From the NCBI GenBank assembly GCA_028818385.1, contig JAPPNY010000011.1, positions 1-8,457 on the forward strand: a stretch of 8,457 nucleotides of DNA, in the 5' to 3' direction. A model generated the notes under the pieces. The model worked only from the letters and a program-made list of their open reading frames with translations. It had not been told where the DNA came from and searched no databases. Position 1 is the stretch's first letter. Each line of letters opens with the position of its first letter. Shown in pieces: positions 1 to 6,479 of the stretch. Position numbers and translations under genes: made by a program. The stretch is from Spirochaetaceae bacterium (GTDB taxonomy: Bacteria; Spirochaetota; Spirochaetia; SZUA-6; Bin103).

Positions 1-70
1 GGACGATCGCTTGCTACTTCAGCCCTCGTAAGGTGGGGTTCAGCGGACGCTTACTGCTAATCACCTTATC

Positions 71-1435
71 CTACGGTTCTCGGGCACCCTGAGCCGCAAG
101 AGCTACCTGCTCCTTCGTGATCGAGGACTTGGGGTGGCAGTGCCTATGTACCAGCATACCGTTCTTGAGTTCCGTGCGGCCACCCTCGCTGTGCTCCTTG
201 ATGTGGTGGACCTCGGCGTCGGCCCATTGCACGTCTGCCTTGCACACTCCGCATTTCTTGCCGTCGCGCCAGAAGACGATCTCACGATCAAGCGAGCCGA
301 ACGCGCGCCTTGGGTCTTTGGGTGTCAAGTCGCCGATATACCTTCTCATCCGTTCAGAGTAGAACTGGTGGCGGCGACCGATGCTGTCAGCCCGATCAGA
401 ACTGGTCCGCGTCCACACTCCGTATCGCAACCACGCCTCGTCGGGGCTAGGATCTCCCTTGGTCTGCGCTGCGTAGGACAGCGCCTCCGAGAACCGGTCC
501 TGGGCTGCCGCCAAGGACGACTCCCATGATCGGGTATAGTCGTCCCAAATTGAGTCGACGAACATAACCAGATGTATAGCTTCATGACCTCTCAGCTTGG
601 GTCGCTTTCCCTCGCCGAGCAGGTCAGTGATTTTGTGTAGTATGTCTATCAGGCGTTGGCACGCGCTGCTCGACGCATCAAAATCCAGATGCATATAATA
701 ATATTCGTCGATCGCCTGTGAGTTGATGTCAGTAAAACGGTGCCTCCCATTCTCGTGGCGCTCGAGAAAGAGAATCGCGATTTGAGCAGCAAGTGTCCTT
801 GTTTTTCCACGGTCTTGTCCCGGCTTCATTCTTAGCACCCGCTGAAAAAATGCGTGACCAGGGTATCTCGCAATCTGTGGCTTGCCTCCCAAGCTAAGAA
901 CGAAATCGGTAAACTCGCCCGGATATGAGTCACGCTTCTCTTGTGCGTTCAAAGGCAAACCCGCTTGCAAGCGAACAAACAAGTCTCTGACTTCGTTCCC
1001 CTCGTCTGTTTCGATAAAGGCGACGGGCAGCTTTGCATTCAAGAGTTCTGCCTGCAGGTCCACGGGCAAGCTACGAAAATCCTTGCCGCCCCACGGGCAC
1101 GGCTGCTCTCGCAGAAACCTAGGGAATCTGGCCTTCTCATCGTCCGGCTCGTACAGGGAAAACGCACCCTCGACGAACAATCGTAGAGCCTCGATCCGCT
1201 GCTGGCCATCGATAATCTCGTAAGATTCGGAGGTTCTTCCGGCGATTACTCGCTTGATGTCGTGCAAGTATATGACTGGTAGTTGATAGCCTCGAATAAC
1301 CGAGTCGATCAGCTTCATTTGTTGGTCTTGTGTCCAGACCACCCCTCGTTGGTACTCCGGATTTGGCTTCGCCATATCGTGCTTACGGAGGTCCACCAGT
1401 TCTTTTACTGTTCGAACATCCGTCGTAGTCTTCAT
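71..1435 (-). CDS. DUF262 (GmrSD N-terminal-like) protein with C-terminal HNH nuclease domain
   Basis: 454 aa. The N-terminal part is a DUF262/ParB-like domain: NPEYQRGVVW at residues 25-34, the IDGQQR signature at 75-80 and the DUF262-type LNAQEKRDS at 162-170. In this family IDGQQR belongs to a ParB/sulfiredoxin-like fold that binds or hydrolyses nucleotides. A helical middle region follows. The C-terminal 60 residues are a classic HNH nuclease: a Cys pair CGVC (395-398), EVHHI (408-412), the central Asn of LKNG (423-426) and HRHCH (430-434), supplying zinc ligands and the His-Asn-His metal site. GmrSD-type enzymes couple DUF262 to a DUF1524 His-Me nuclease and cut modified phage DNA, so this DUF262-HNH fusion is probably a type IV-like restriction or defence nuclease (inference; the substrate is unknown). 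The ATG has a GGAG 9 bases upstream. The gene is visibly more A/T-rich than its neighbours (for example around 690-710), which suggests horizontal transfer. No partner gene lies beside it. Confidence 0.88.
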   Translation of the reverse strand: MKTTTDVRTVKELVDLRKHDMAKPNPEYQRGVVWTQDQQMKLIDSVIRGYQLPVIYLHDIKRVIAGRTSESYEIIDGQQRIEALRLFVEGAFSLYEPDDEKARFPRFLREQPCPWGGKDFRSLPVDLQAELLNAKLPVAFIETDEGNEVRDLFVRLQAGLPLNAQEKRDSYPGEFTDFVLSLGGKPQIARYPGHAFFQRVLRMKPGQDRGKTRTLAAQIAILFLERHENGRHRFTDINSQAIDEYYYMHLDFDASSSACQRLIDILHKITDLLGEGKRPKLRGHEAIHLVMFVDSIWDDYTRSWESSLAAAQDRFSEALSYAAQTKGDPSPDEAWLRYGVWTRTSSDRADSIGRRHQFYSERMRRYIGDLTPKDPRRAFGSLDREIVFWRDGKKCGVCKADVQWADAEVHHIKEHSEGGRTELKNGMLVHRHCHPKSSITKEQVALAAQGAREP

Positions 1436-1523
1436 TCTGACGGTCTCCGTCGCTGTGCTCGCTCGTAATCGCCGGTCAAGGACCTTTGTGCGCGAATTTC
1501 ACTGCCTTAGGTGACTCATCGTA

Positions 1524-1758
1524 TCACACATGCAAGGTTTGACACCAACGACGATTCCGCTCAAGAGCCGCGACTTCCACTGAGCCGTCCGCACACCATC
1601 GGGTGCCGATCCGAAACGTGCTCGGCGCGCCCGGCCGCCAGCCCAGGGCCACGCATGCGGCTTGATCGGTCGCGCGCTCCAAGCACATAGGACCTGAACA
1701 GCGAGTTGGGCTTCTTGAAGTCGGCGCGCGCATGCGCCTGTACCTGCTCGGCACAGTC
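1524..1758 (-). pseudogene. Unidentified coding-like remnant, two frames
   Basis: On the minus strand one frame (about 1758-1672) reads EQVQAHARADFKKPNSLF and ends in RSYVLGAR. A second frame takes over from about 1686 and runs to a TGA at 1524, including ALGWRPGAPSTFRIGTRW and ending in NRRWCQTLHV. The second frame has almost uniformly G/C third positions, as a real gene in this genome would. There is no good start or ribosome-binding site. I do not recognise the family. It could be the tail of a gene broken by a frameshift, or a chance open frame in GC-rich DNA. Confidence 0.25.
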
Positions 1759-1783
1759 ATCAACTCATCAACTCGGGCTCGGG
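1757..1783. repeat. Short tandem repeats (2 x 8 bp, then 2 x 6 bp)
   Basis: TCATCAAC occurs twice in tandem (1757-1764, 1765-1772), followed immediately by CTCGGG twice (1772-1777, 1778-1783). They lie just downstream of the DUF1015 stop codon. They look like slippage products, and no function is visible. Confidence 0.6.
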
Positions 1784-1798
1784 AGTGCGCTGCATCGC

Positions 1799-2998
1799 TC
1801 AGGCCTCGAACGGATGGACGAACAGCCCACTGCGCAGCTTCGGCTCGATCCAGGTGCTTTTCGGCGGCATGACCCCGCGGGCATCGGCGACCGCCAGCAT
1901 CTGCTCGACCGTCGGGGGAACCAGCGAGAACCCCACTGCGGCCTCGCCAGAGTCAACCAGCCGCTCCAGGCGCACCACGCTGTCGCGCCCGCCCACCGGG
2001 ATGAACCGCTCGTCGGTGCGTGGGTCGCCCACGCCGAGCATCGGCCCCAGGACGGTGCGATGCAGTCGCTCTGCGTCGAGCGACGTGACGAGGTCGCCGC
2101 GCTCCTCCACAGCCGGCCCCAGGTGGAGTTGATGCCAGCCGGACCGCAGCCGTATCGCGAAGCTGCCGACCCGCTCCGGGACCGGCCCGGCGGCACGCAC
2201 CAGCCTGCCGATCTCGCCTAGACGCCGCAGCAGTTCTCCCTCGTCGCGTTGTGGGCCCAAGCCGCGGATCGCCCGGTTGTACGCCAGAATGCGCAACTCC
2301 TCGGCAGGGAAGAGCACGGCCGGGAAGTGAGCCGAAGGTCCGCCGGCGGCAACGCGCGCCGCGGCGGCCGACCGGTGATGGCCGTCGGCCACGTAGCAGT
2401 GTGGGACATCGGCGAACGCGGCGACGAGGGCTGCCGGATCGGGGGCGCGCCACGCCCGATGGAGCACCCCGTCCGCGTCGGTGACTGCCAGTAGGGGCTC
2501 GCCGCGCGCGGACTGGTCCAGCAGGTCGCGCATGCCCGGCAACGCACGGAACGTGAACAGCACGGGCTCCGGATGGGCGTCCACGGCGCGCATGTGCCGC
2601 ACGCGGTCATCCTCCTGCGCGGCGCGCGTCCGCTCGTGCGTGCGGATCAGCCCGCTTCGGTAGTCGGCGGCGCGCAGGCTGGCGACGATGCCGGTCTGCC
2701 GGTGCATCCCGTCCTCCATCCGGTACAGGTAGAGTTCCGGCCGCCGTTCCCTGATCAGAACGCCCTGCTCCTGCAAGCCGACGAGATTGCGGCGCGCCTG
2801 CTCGTAGACCCGCCCATCATGCGCGTCGACCTCGTCCGGCAGGTCGACCTCGGCGCGCACCACGTGCAGGAAGTTCCGCTGGTCGGCCTGCGCCATGACC
2901 GCCGCCTCGGCGCGGCTGGGCACGTCGAACGGCGGCGAGACGACCGCCTGCGCCTGGTCGGGCGCTGGCAGCCACGGGCGGAACGGGACGATGGTCAC
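1799..2998 (-). CDS. DUF1015 family protein (possible ParB/Srx-fold kinase-like protein)
   Basis: 399 aa from a GTG at 2998. An in-frame TTG at 3073 would add 25 residues, but that extension translates the palindromic repeat and is low-complexity (Gly/Pro/Ala/Arg), whereas the family typically begins at a sequence like TIVPFRPWLP. DUF1015 hallmarks, numbered from the GTG: PPFDVPS near 22-28, THERT at 120-124, the signature YVADGHHRSAAAAR centred on DGHHR at 205-209, and ILAYNRAIRGL at 237-247. The DGHHR element resembles the ParB/sulfiredoxin-type nucleotide site found in archaeal and staphylococcal free-serine kinases, so a small-molecule kinase or related role in amino-acid metabolism is plausible but inferred. 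DUF1015 genes often lie near serine-biosynthesis genes, but none is present here. The gene is divergent from hicB and the PIG-L gene. No Shine-Dalgarno precedes the GTG; a CATCAT hexamer lies 11 bases upstream. Confidence 0.9.
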   Translation of the reverse strand: MTIVPFRPWLPAPDQAQAVVSPPFDVPSRAEAAVMAQADQRNFLHVVRAEVDLPDEVDAHDGRVYEQARRNLVGLQEQGVLIRERRPELYLYRMEDGMHRQTGIVASLRAADYRSGLIRTHERTRAAQEDDRVRHMRAVDAHPEPVLFTFRALPGMRDLLDQSARGEPLLAVTDADGVLHRAWRAPDPAALVAAFADVPHCYVADGHHRSAAAARVAAGGPSAHFPAVLFPAEELRILAYNRAIRGLGPQRDEGELLRRLGEIGRLVRAAGPVPERVGSFAIRLRSGWHQLHLGPAVEERGDLVTSLDAERLHRTVLGPMLGVGDPRTDERFIPVGGRDSVVRLERLVDSGEAAVGFSLVPPTVEQMLAVADARGVMPPKSTWIEPKLRSGLFVHPFEA

Positions 2999-3009
2999 GA
3001 CGCGGCGTG

Positions 3010-3019
3010 ATGATGCCCC
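3010..3019 (-). promoter_or_regulatory. Putative -10 region of the DUF1015 gene
   Basis: Read on the minus strand this is GGGGCATCAT, 11 bases before the GTG at 2998. It matches nine of ten bases of GGGGCATAAT in front of the PIG-L gene, and both are followed by a similar C/G-rich stretch ending GCGTC and then the start codon. No -35 box is obvious. This is an inference from position and the matched block. Confidence 0.35.
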
Positions 3020-3038
3020 ATCGGCGGCCCGCGGAACA

Positions 3039-3058
3039 GGACCGGCATGCGCCGGACC
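3039..3058. repeat. Imperfect palindrome, copy 1
   Basis: GGACCGGCATGCGCCGGACC forms an 8-bp stem (GGACCGGC with GCCGGACC) containing one A-A mismatch, and a 4-base loop ATGC. The match to copy 2 extends outward on both sides (about 3030-3062 against 3354-3388), including ACA before and GGG after. Position and symmetry fit a REP-like element, a divergent operator, or an RNA hairpin. Confidence 0.75.
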
Positions 3059-3089
3059 GGGCGCCGAGGTCAAGGAAGTGGATCCTCGG

Positions 3090-3095
3090 TAGGAT
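3090..3095 (+). promoter_or_regulatory. Putative -10 or AGGA ribosome-binding site of hicB
   Basis: TAGGAT lies 7 bases before the GTG at 3103. It can be read as a -10 hexamer of a leaderless transcript, or the AGGA inside it (3091-3094) as a Shine-Dalgarno with 8-base spacing. Either reading favours GTG 3103 over the ATG at 3094, which overlaps this element. Confidence 0.4.
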
Positions 3096-3102
3096 GCCTC
3101 TC

Positions 3103-3315
3103 GTGAACGAGTTCACCGCAGTCGTGGAGCGCGATCAACGCTGGTTCGTGGCCTCCTGTCTGGAGATTCCCGGCGCAAACGGCCAAGGCCTCACCAAGCC
3201 TGAGGCACTACAGAGCCTCAGGGAGGCGATTTCATTGATCTTGCATGATCGCCGGGAGGACGCGCGGCGCGGTATACGTGAGGACACCGAACAGGAAACC
3301 GTGATCGTCGAGTGA
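3103..3315 (+). CDS. hicB: Short HicB-family (UPF0150-like) antitoxin, orphan
   Basis: 70 aa from GTG 3103 (MNEFTAVVERDQRWFVAS...). It shows the compact HicB fold pattern: a first strand with an aromatic (FTAVVERDQRWFVA, 4-17), the PGANGQG turn (23-29), a helix (KPEALQSLREAISLIL, 32-47) and a final strand (ETVIVE, 65-70). The protein stops after this partial dsRNA-binding-like domain and has no C-terminal ribbon-helix-helix or HTH, as in the short HicB class. In type II HicAB modules HicB neutralises the mRNA-cleaving toxin HicA, and this class is normally followed by an overlapping hicA. Here the GTGAAACGG overlapping the stop looks like the first codons of such a hicA, but no toxin follows. 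An upstream ATG at 3094 would add three residues. The gene lies between two copies of a palindrome. Confidence 0.8.
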   Translation: MNEFTAVVERDQRWFVASCLEIPGANGQGLTKPEALQSLREAISLILHDRREDARRGIREDTEQETVIVE

Positions 3316-3364
3316 AACGGCCGACCGTTTGGTGGCCGCCAGCGACGCAGCAGCGCGGGACACA

Positions 3365-3384
3365 GGACCGGCACGGGCCGGACC
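3365..3384. repeat. Imperfect palindrome, copy 2
   Basis: GGACCGGCACGGGCCGGACC has the same 8-bp stem and the same A-A mismatch as copy 1, with loop ACGG instead of ATGC. Only two bases differ from copy 1, both at the loop. It ends four bases before the CATAAT element of the PIG-L gene, so its left arm falls where a -35 box would sit. That placement would suit an operator for a regulator acting on this promoter (inference). Confidence 0.75.
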
Positions 3385-3394
3385 GGGGCATAAT
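3385..3394 (+). promoter_or_regulatory. Putative -10 region of the PIG-L deacetylase gene
   Basis: GGGGCATAAT; CATAAT matches the sigma-70 -10 consensus at five of six positions and ends 9 bases before ATG 3404. No Shine-Dalgarno is present between it and the start, which fits a leaderless or nearly leaderless transcript. A canonical -35 is not visible; at the right distance the sequence is the arm of the palindrome. Confidence 0.45.
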
Positions 3395-3403
3395 GGCGGC
3401 GTC

Positions 3404-4264
3404 ATGAACGAGCCATTGCGGATTCTTTCCATCGGCGCCCACCCGGCCGACATCTTCGATCAGTCCGGCGGCACCATGGCCCACCACGTCGCGCGCGGCG
3501 ACTGGGTGGGCTGCGTGGTGCTGACCCACGGCGCACGCGTGCACGACGAGGTCATCAGCGAGCAGATGTTCCACCGCGACGTCATCCCGGAAGCGGACGA
3601 GCTGCGCAGCACGATGCGGGAGCGCGCCGACGTCAAGGAACAGGAAACCCGCGCCGCCTGCGCCGCGCTGGGGGTCGAGCACATCGTCTTCTTCGGCGCC
3701 GACGACGCCGTGCTGCTGGTCACCGAGGAGGTCGTGCGGCGGCTGGCGCGCGTGCTGCGCGAGCTCCGGCCGGACGTGGTGCTGACCCACTTCCCCAAGG
3801 AAGACGACGGCATCACCAACCCGCACGCGATCGCCGGCCAGATCGTCATGCACGCGCTGCGTCTTGCCGGGAGCGTCGATCCCGGCGACACCAACCCGCC
3901 CCACCGGGCCGCGCAGGTGTTCTATTTCGGGATCGGCGCGGCCTCCACCCGCCACGGCCTGTGGGACCAGACCGGCGGATTCGCCTGCGACGTGTTCGTG
4001 GACATCACCGACGTGGCGGAGAAGAAGCTCGCCGCGCTGGACGCGCTGGTCAGCCAAGGCTACGGCGGCGCCTACGCGCGCAAGCGGATCGAGACCTCGG
4101 ACGGCGCCTTCGGCTTGGCCGGCGACTGCGCCTACGGCGAGGGATTCATCTCCCGCAACCCCACCACGCACTACTACCTGCCGGTCACCGATCGTGCCCT
4201 GCAGCAGGCGCGCGCCTCCGACCACGAGGTGATGGAGTCCTACTCGTACAAGCTGCCGGTGTGA
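3404..4264 (+). CDS. PIG-L/LmbE family deacetylase-like protein with AHPAD motif
   Basis: 286 aa from ATG 3404. A 25-residue upstream extension to 3329 is open but only translates the repeat region. The family fold is evident: strand ILSIGAHPADIFDQSGGT (7-24), the motif-rich HFPKEDDGITNPH (129-141), and a C-terminal region with helix VAEKKLAALDALVSQGY (204-220). PIG-L/LmbE enzymes are zinc-dependent N-deacetylases (MshB, Mca, GlcNAc-PI deacetylase) using AHPDD plus a distal His. Here His13 and Asp16 (metal ligands by analogy with MshB) and His141 (third ligand) are kept, but the first Asp of the DD pair, the usual general base, is Ala15. The protein may use another base, may have a different activity, or may belong to a subfamily for which AHPAD is normal. 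The substrate is unknown. It is cytoplasmic: no signal peptide or membrane segment is visible. The next gene starts 34 bases downstream, so co-transcription is possible. Confidence 0.88.
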   Translation: MNEPLRILSIGAHPADIFDQSGGTMAHHVARGDWVGCVVLTHGARVHDEVISEQMFHRDVIPEADELRSTMRERADVKEQETRAACAALGVEHIVFFGADDAVLLVTEEVVRRLARVLRELRPDVVLTHFPKEDDGITNPHAIAGQIVMHALRLAGSVDPGDTNPPHRAAQVFYFGIGAASTRHGLWDQTGGFACDVFVDITDVAEKKLAALDALVSQGYGGAYARKRIETSDGAFGLAGDCAYGEGFISRNPTTHYYLPVTDRALQQARASDHEVMESYSYKLPV

Positions 4265-4298
4265 GCGGACGCATCGCCGTGCCGGCACAAGGGCGAAC

Positions 4299-6479
4299 AT
4301 GAGTATCGAGCGAGACTTCGACGTATCGATGATCGCCGGATTGGCGCTCAGAGAGAAACAGATCCAGCAGAACTACCGCCCCGTCATCGGAGTGCACAAG
4401 TGGTTTGCGCGGCGCCCGGGCACGTTGTTTCGCGGTCTGATCCTTGCCGAGTTCGGGAACGGTGCCCTGCAGGACACGTTCTTTGCTGCCAACGACCTCG
4501 CCGGGCACCAGATCGCAGATCCGTTCATGGGCGGAGGAACGCCGCTGATCGAAGCCAACCGGCTCGGATGCGACGTGCACGGATTCGACGTCAATCCGAT
4601 GTCTGCCTGGATCGTTCGGGAGGAGATCCAACATCTCGACGTGGTGGCGTATGACCGCGCCGCAAGAGCGCTCGTTGAGGAGCTCCATGCGGAAGTCGGA
4701 CAATACTATCGCACGTCCTGCCCGCGATACGGCGACACAGAGGTCGCCGTGAAGTCGTTCCTGTGGGTGAAGACGATCGACTGCACGGCCTGCGGCGAGT
4801 CGGTCGATCTGTTCCCGGGGTATCTGCTCGCCGCGAGTCGCCGACACCCGAGCAACGTCCTGGTCTGTCTGGCCTGCGGGGATCTCAACGAGGTCGCGGA
4901 TCCCGGCGAGCCGGGGCCATGCGCCACGTGCGAAGTGCCCCTCCAACAGGCGGGGCCCGCGCGTCGCGGCCGATGCCCCTGTCCTCGTTGCGGCTATGTC
5001 AATTCATACCCGGCGAAGGGCACTCGCCCGCTGGACCACCGCATGTTCGCCATCGAGTACCACAACCACAAGCGGAAAACAGAGCATCGGGGCCGCTTCT
5101 TCAAGCGACCGGACGCCGAAGATCTCGCTCGGGCCGAGGCGGCCGGCGTGCGCTGGAAGCAGCTCTCCACGAGTTTCGTCCCCGACGAAGCGATTCCGCC
5201 GGGGGACGAGACCGATCGGCTGCATCGCTGGGGATACACGCGCTACCGCGATCTGTTCAACGCACGTCAGCTTTTGGGCCTGGAACTGAGCGCCCGCCTC
5301 GTTTCCCGGGTCGAAGACAGACGGGTGCGTAACGCACTTGCCACGAACCTGTCCGACTTGCTGCGCTATCAGAACCTGCTGTGCCGGTATGACACCATGG
5401 CGCTCAAAGCCCTCGACATCTTCTCCGTACACGGGTTCCCGGTCGGCTTGGTCCAATGCGAGTCCAACATGCTCGGCATCACCGGCGGGAACGGATCGAA
5501 CGTCGGCTCCGGAGGCTGGACCAACATCATCGAGAAGTACGCGAAGGCGAAGCGCTATTGTCACGAGCCGTTCGAGATGCGCCGCATCGGCTCACGCAAC
5601 GTCCAGATTCCAATCTTGGGCGAGTGGATCGGCGAGCAACTCAATGGACGACGCCGAACGGTCGGCATTCGCTGCGCGGACGCGACGGGGATCGAGCTAC
5701 CCGCTCAGAGCCTGGACGCCGTGTTCACGGATCCGCCCTACTTCGGCAACGTGCAGTACGGCGAGCTGATGGACTTCTGCTACGTGTGGCTCCGTCGCCT
5801 GGTCGGCAACGGTGCCGAGGGCTTCGATCGCCTTTCGACGCGATCTCCCCACGAGCTGACCGGGAACGTCACGGAGGAACGGGGCCTGGACCACTTCACG
5901 GAGGGACTTTCCTCAGCGTACACGCGCATGGCCCATGCCTTGAAGCCGGGCGGGCCGCTGGCCTTCACGTTCCATCACAACAAGATCGAGGCGTATTACG
6001 CCGTCGGGATCGCGATTCTGGACGCCGGCCTGGTCTGCTCGGCGTCGCTGCCCTGCCCGGCGGAGATGGGCGGCTCGATCCACATCCACGGCACGGCATC
6101 GTCGATCATCGACACCGTGTTCGTGTGCCGGTCGACGGGCGCCGTGCCGCGTCGATGGCTCGCCGATACGCTCGACGACGTTGCCTCGATCGTCGCCGAC
6201 GACCTGGCCCTGCTGGCGGCCGGCGGACGAACCCCCACCCGTGGGGACACCCGCTGCATCGTGTTCGGGCATCTGACGCGCTTGGCGGTGTGGAACCTGC
6301 GCCTCACCTGGGACCGTACGCTTACCACGCCTCAGAAGATCACCGCGTTCGCCGCCGCGGTTGCCGCACTCCCCGCTTCCGACTCGGTAATCGCGGCCGC
6401 CCAGCCCGAGGCCCCACCGCCCGGACCGCTGTTCGCGTCGATACGCGATCCCGAGGAACAGTATGCCGTTCCCTTTTGA
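4299..6479 (+). CDS. DUF1156-like DNA methyltransferase with zinc-ribbon insert
   Basis: 726 aa. The N-terminus is DUF1156-like (NYRPVIGVHKWFARRPGTLF, 25-44: the WxxRRP element). Next come the SAM-binding motif I DPFMGGGT (74-81) and an acidic strand end GFDVNP (95-100). Residues about 160-232 carry four Cys pairs (C162/C165, C190/C193, C208/C211, C228/C231, the last as CPCPRC), an apparent tandem zinc-ribbon insert. Then come YTRYRDLFNARQLLGLEL (313-330), NMLGITGGNGSNVGSGGW (390-407) and the catalytic DPPYFGNVQYGEL (478-490), followed by ALKPGGPLAFTFHH (547-560). DPPY is typical of N6-adenine (less often N4-cytosine) amino-methylases, and motif I before the insert and then DPPY is the alpha-like order. 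It probably modifies host DNA at the site cut by the next gene's nuclease. The start has AGGG 5 bases upstream. The stop lies 17 bases inside the next gene, so translation is probably coupled. Longer DUF1156 proteins occur in multigene antiphage loci with DUF499 and helicases; none of those partners is here. Confidence 0.87.
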   Translation: MSIERDFDVSMIAGLALREKQIQQNYRPVIGVHKWFARRPGTLFRGLILAEFGNGALQDTFFAANDLAGHQIADPFMGGGTPLIEANRLGCDVHGFDVNPMSAWIVREEIQHLDVVAYDRAARALVEELHAEVGQYYRTSCPRYGDTEVAVKSFLWVKTIDCTACGESVDLFPGYLLAASRRHPSNVLVCLACGDLNEVADPGEPGPCATCEVPLQQAGPARRGRCPCPRCGYVNSYPAKGTRPLDHRMFAIEYHNHKRKTEHRGRFFKRPDAEDLARAEAAGVRWKQLSTSFVPDEAIPPGDETDRLHRWGYTRYRDLFNARQLLGLELSARLVSRVEDRRVRNALATNLSDLLRYQNLLCRYDTMALKALDIFSVHGFPVGLVQCESNMLGITGGNGSNVGSGGWTNIIEKYAKAKRYCHEPFEMRRIGSRNVQIPILGEWIGEQLNGRRRTVGIRCADATGIELPAQSLDAVFTDPPYFGNVQYGELMDFCYVWLRRLVGNGAEGFDRLSTRSPHELTGNVTEERGLDHFTEGLSSAYTRMAHALKPGGPLAFTFHHNKIEAYYAVGIAILDAGLVCSASLPCPAEMGGSIHIHGTASSIIDTVFVCRSTGAVPRRWLADTLDDVASIVADDLALLAAGGRTPTRGDTRCIVFGHLTRLAVWNLRLTWDRTLTTPQKITAFAAAVAALPASDSVIAAAQPEAPPPGPLFASIRDPEEQYAVPF

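Larger units (their letters stand above)
1436..1798. other. Intergenic spacer between the DUF262-HNH gene and the DUF1015 gene
   Basis: A 363-base stretch without a confident gene. Its right part (about 1524-1758) holds a coding-like minus-strand remnant listed separately, and a small tandem repeat lies near 1757-1783. The left end (1436-1450) carries the GGAG ribosome-binding site of the DUF262-HNH gene. I see no tRNA, no clear rho-independent terminator and no CRISPR repeats. Confidence 0.6.
3312..3407 (+). pseudogene. Possible vestige of hicA start region
   Basis: A GTG overlaps the hicB stop (GTGA arrangement) and opens a 31-codon frame beginning V-K-R-P-T and ending at 3405-3407. HicA proteins paired with this short HicB commonly start with an overlapping GTG/ATG and a Lys-Arg pair. 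After the third codon nothing resembles HicA: the Gly-His motif region of the toxin is absent and the frame runs through palindrome copy 2. Only three codons match, so this is suggestive rather than proven. Confidence 0.3.

Noticed and set aside
1706..2221. A 171-codon plus-strand frame at the end of the DUF1015 gene
   Set aside because: It is the shadow of the DUF1015 C-terminus; His/Arg/Pro-rich and without motifs.
3007..3102. Upstream extension of hicB to 3007
   Set aside because: The extra residues translate the palindrome region and are absent from the HicB family. GTG 3103 fits the family start and the AGGA spacing.
3030..3388. CRISPR array
   Set aside because: There are only two repeat copies, about 326 bases apart, with a gene between them and no regular spacers.
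3218..4300. A 360-codon open frame on the minus strand
   Set aside because: It is the antisense shadow of the PIG-L gene. Its translation is a low-complexity Gly/Val/Arg/His mix with no family motif, while the plus frame has clear conserved motifs.
4185..4946. A 253-codon open frame on the minus strand across the PIG-L/methylase junction
   Set aside because: It is antisense to two well-supported genes and has no recognisable domain.
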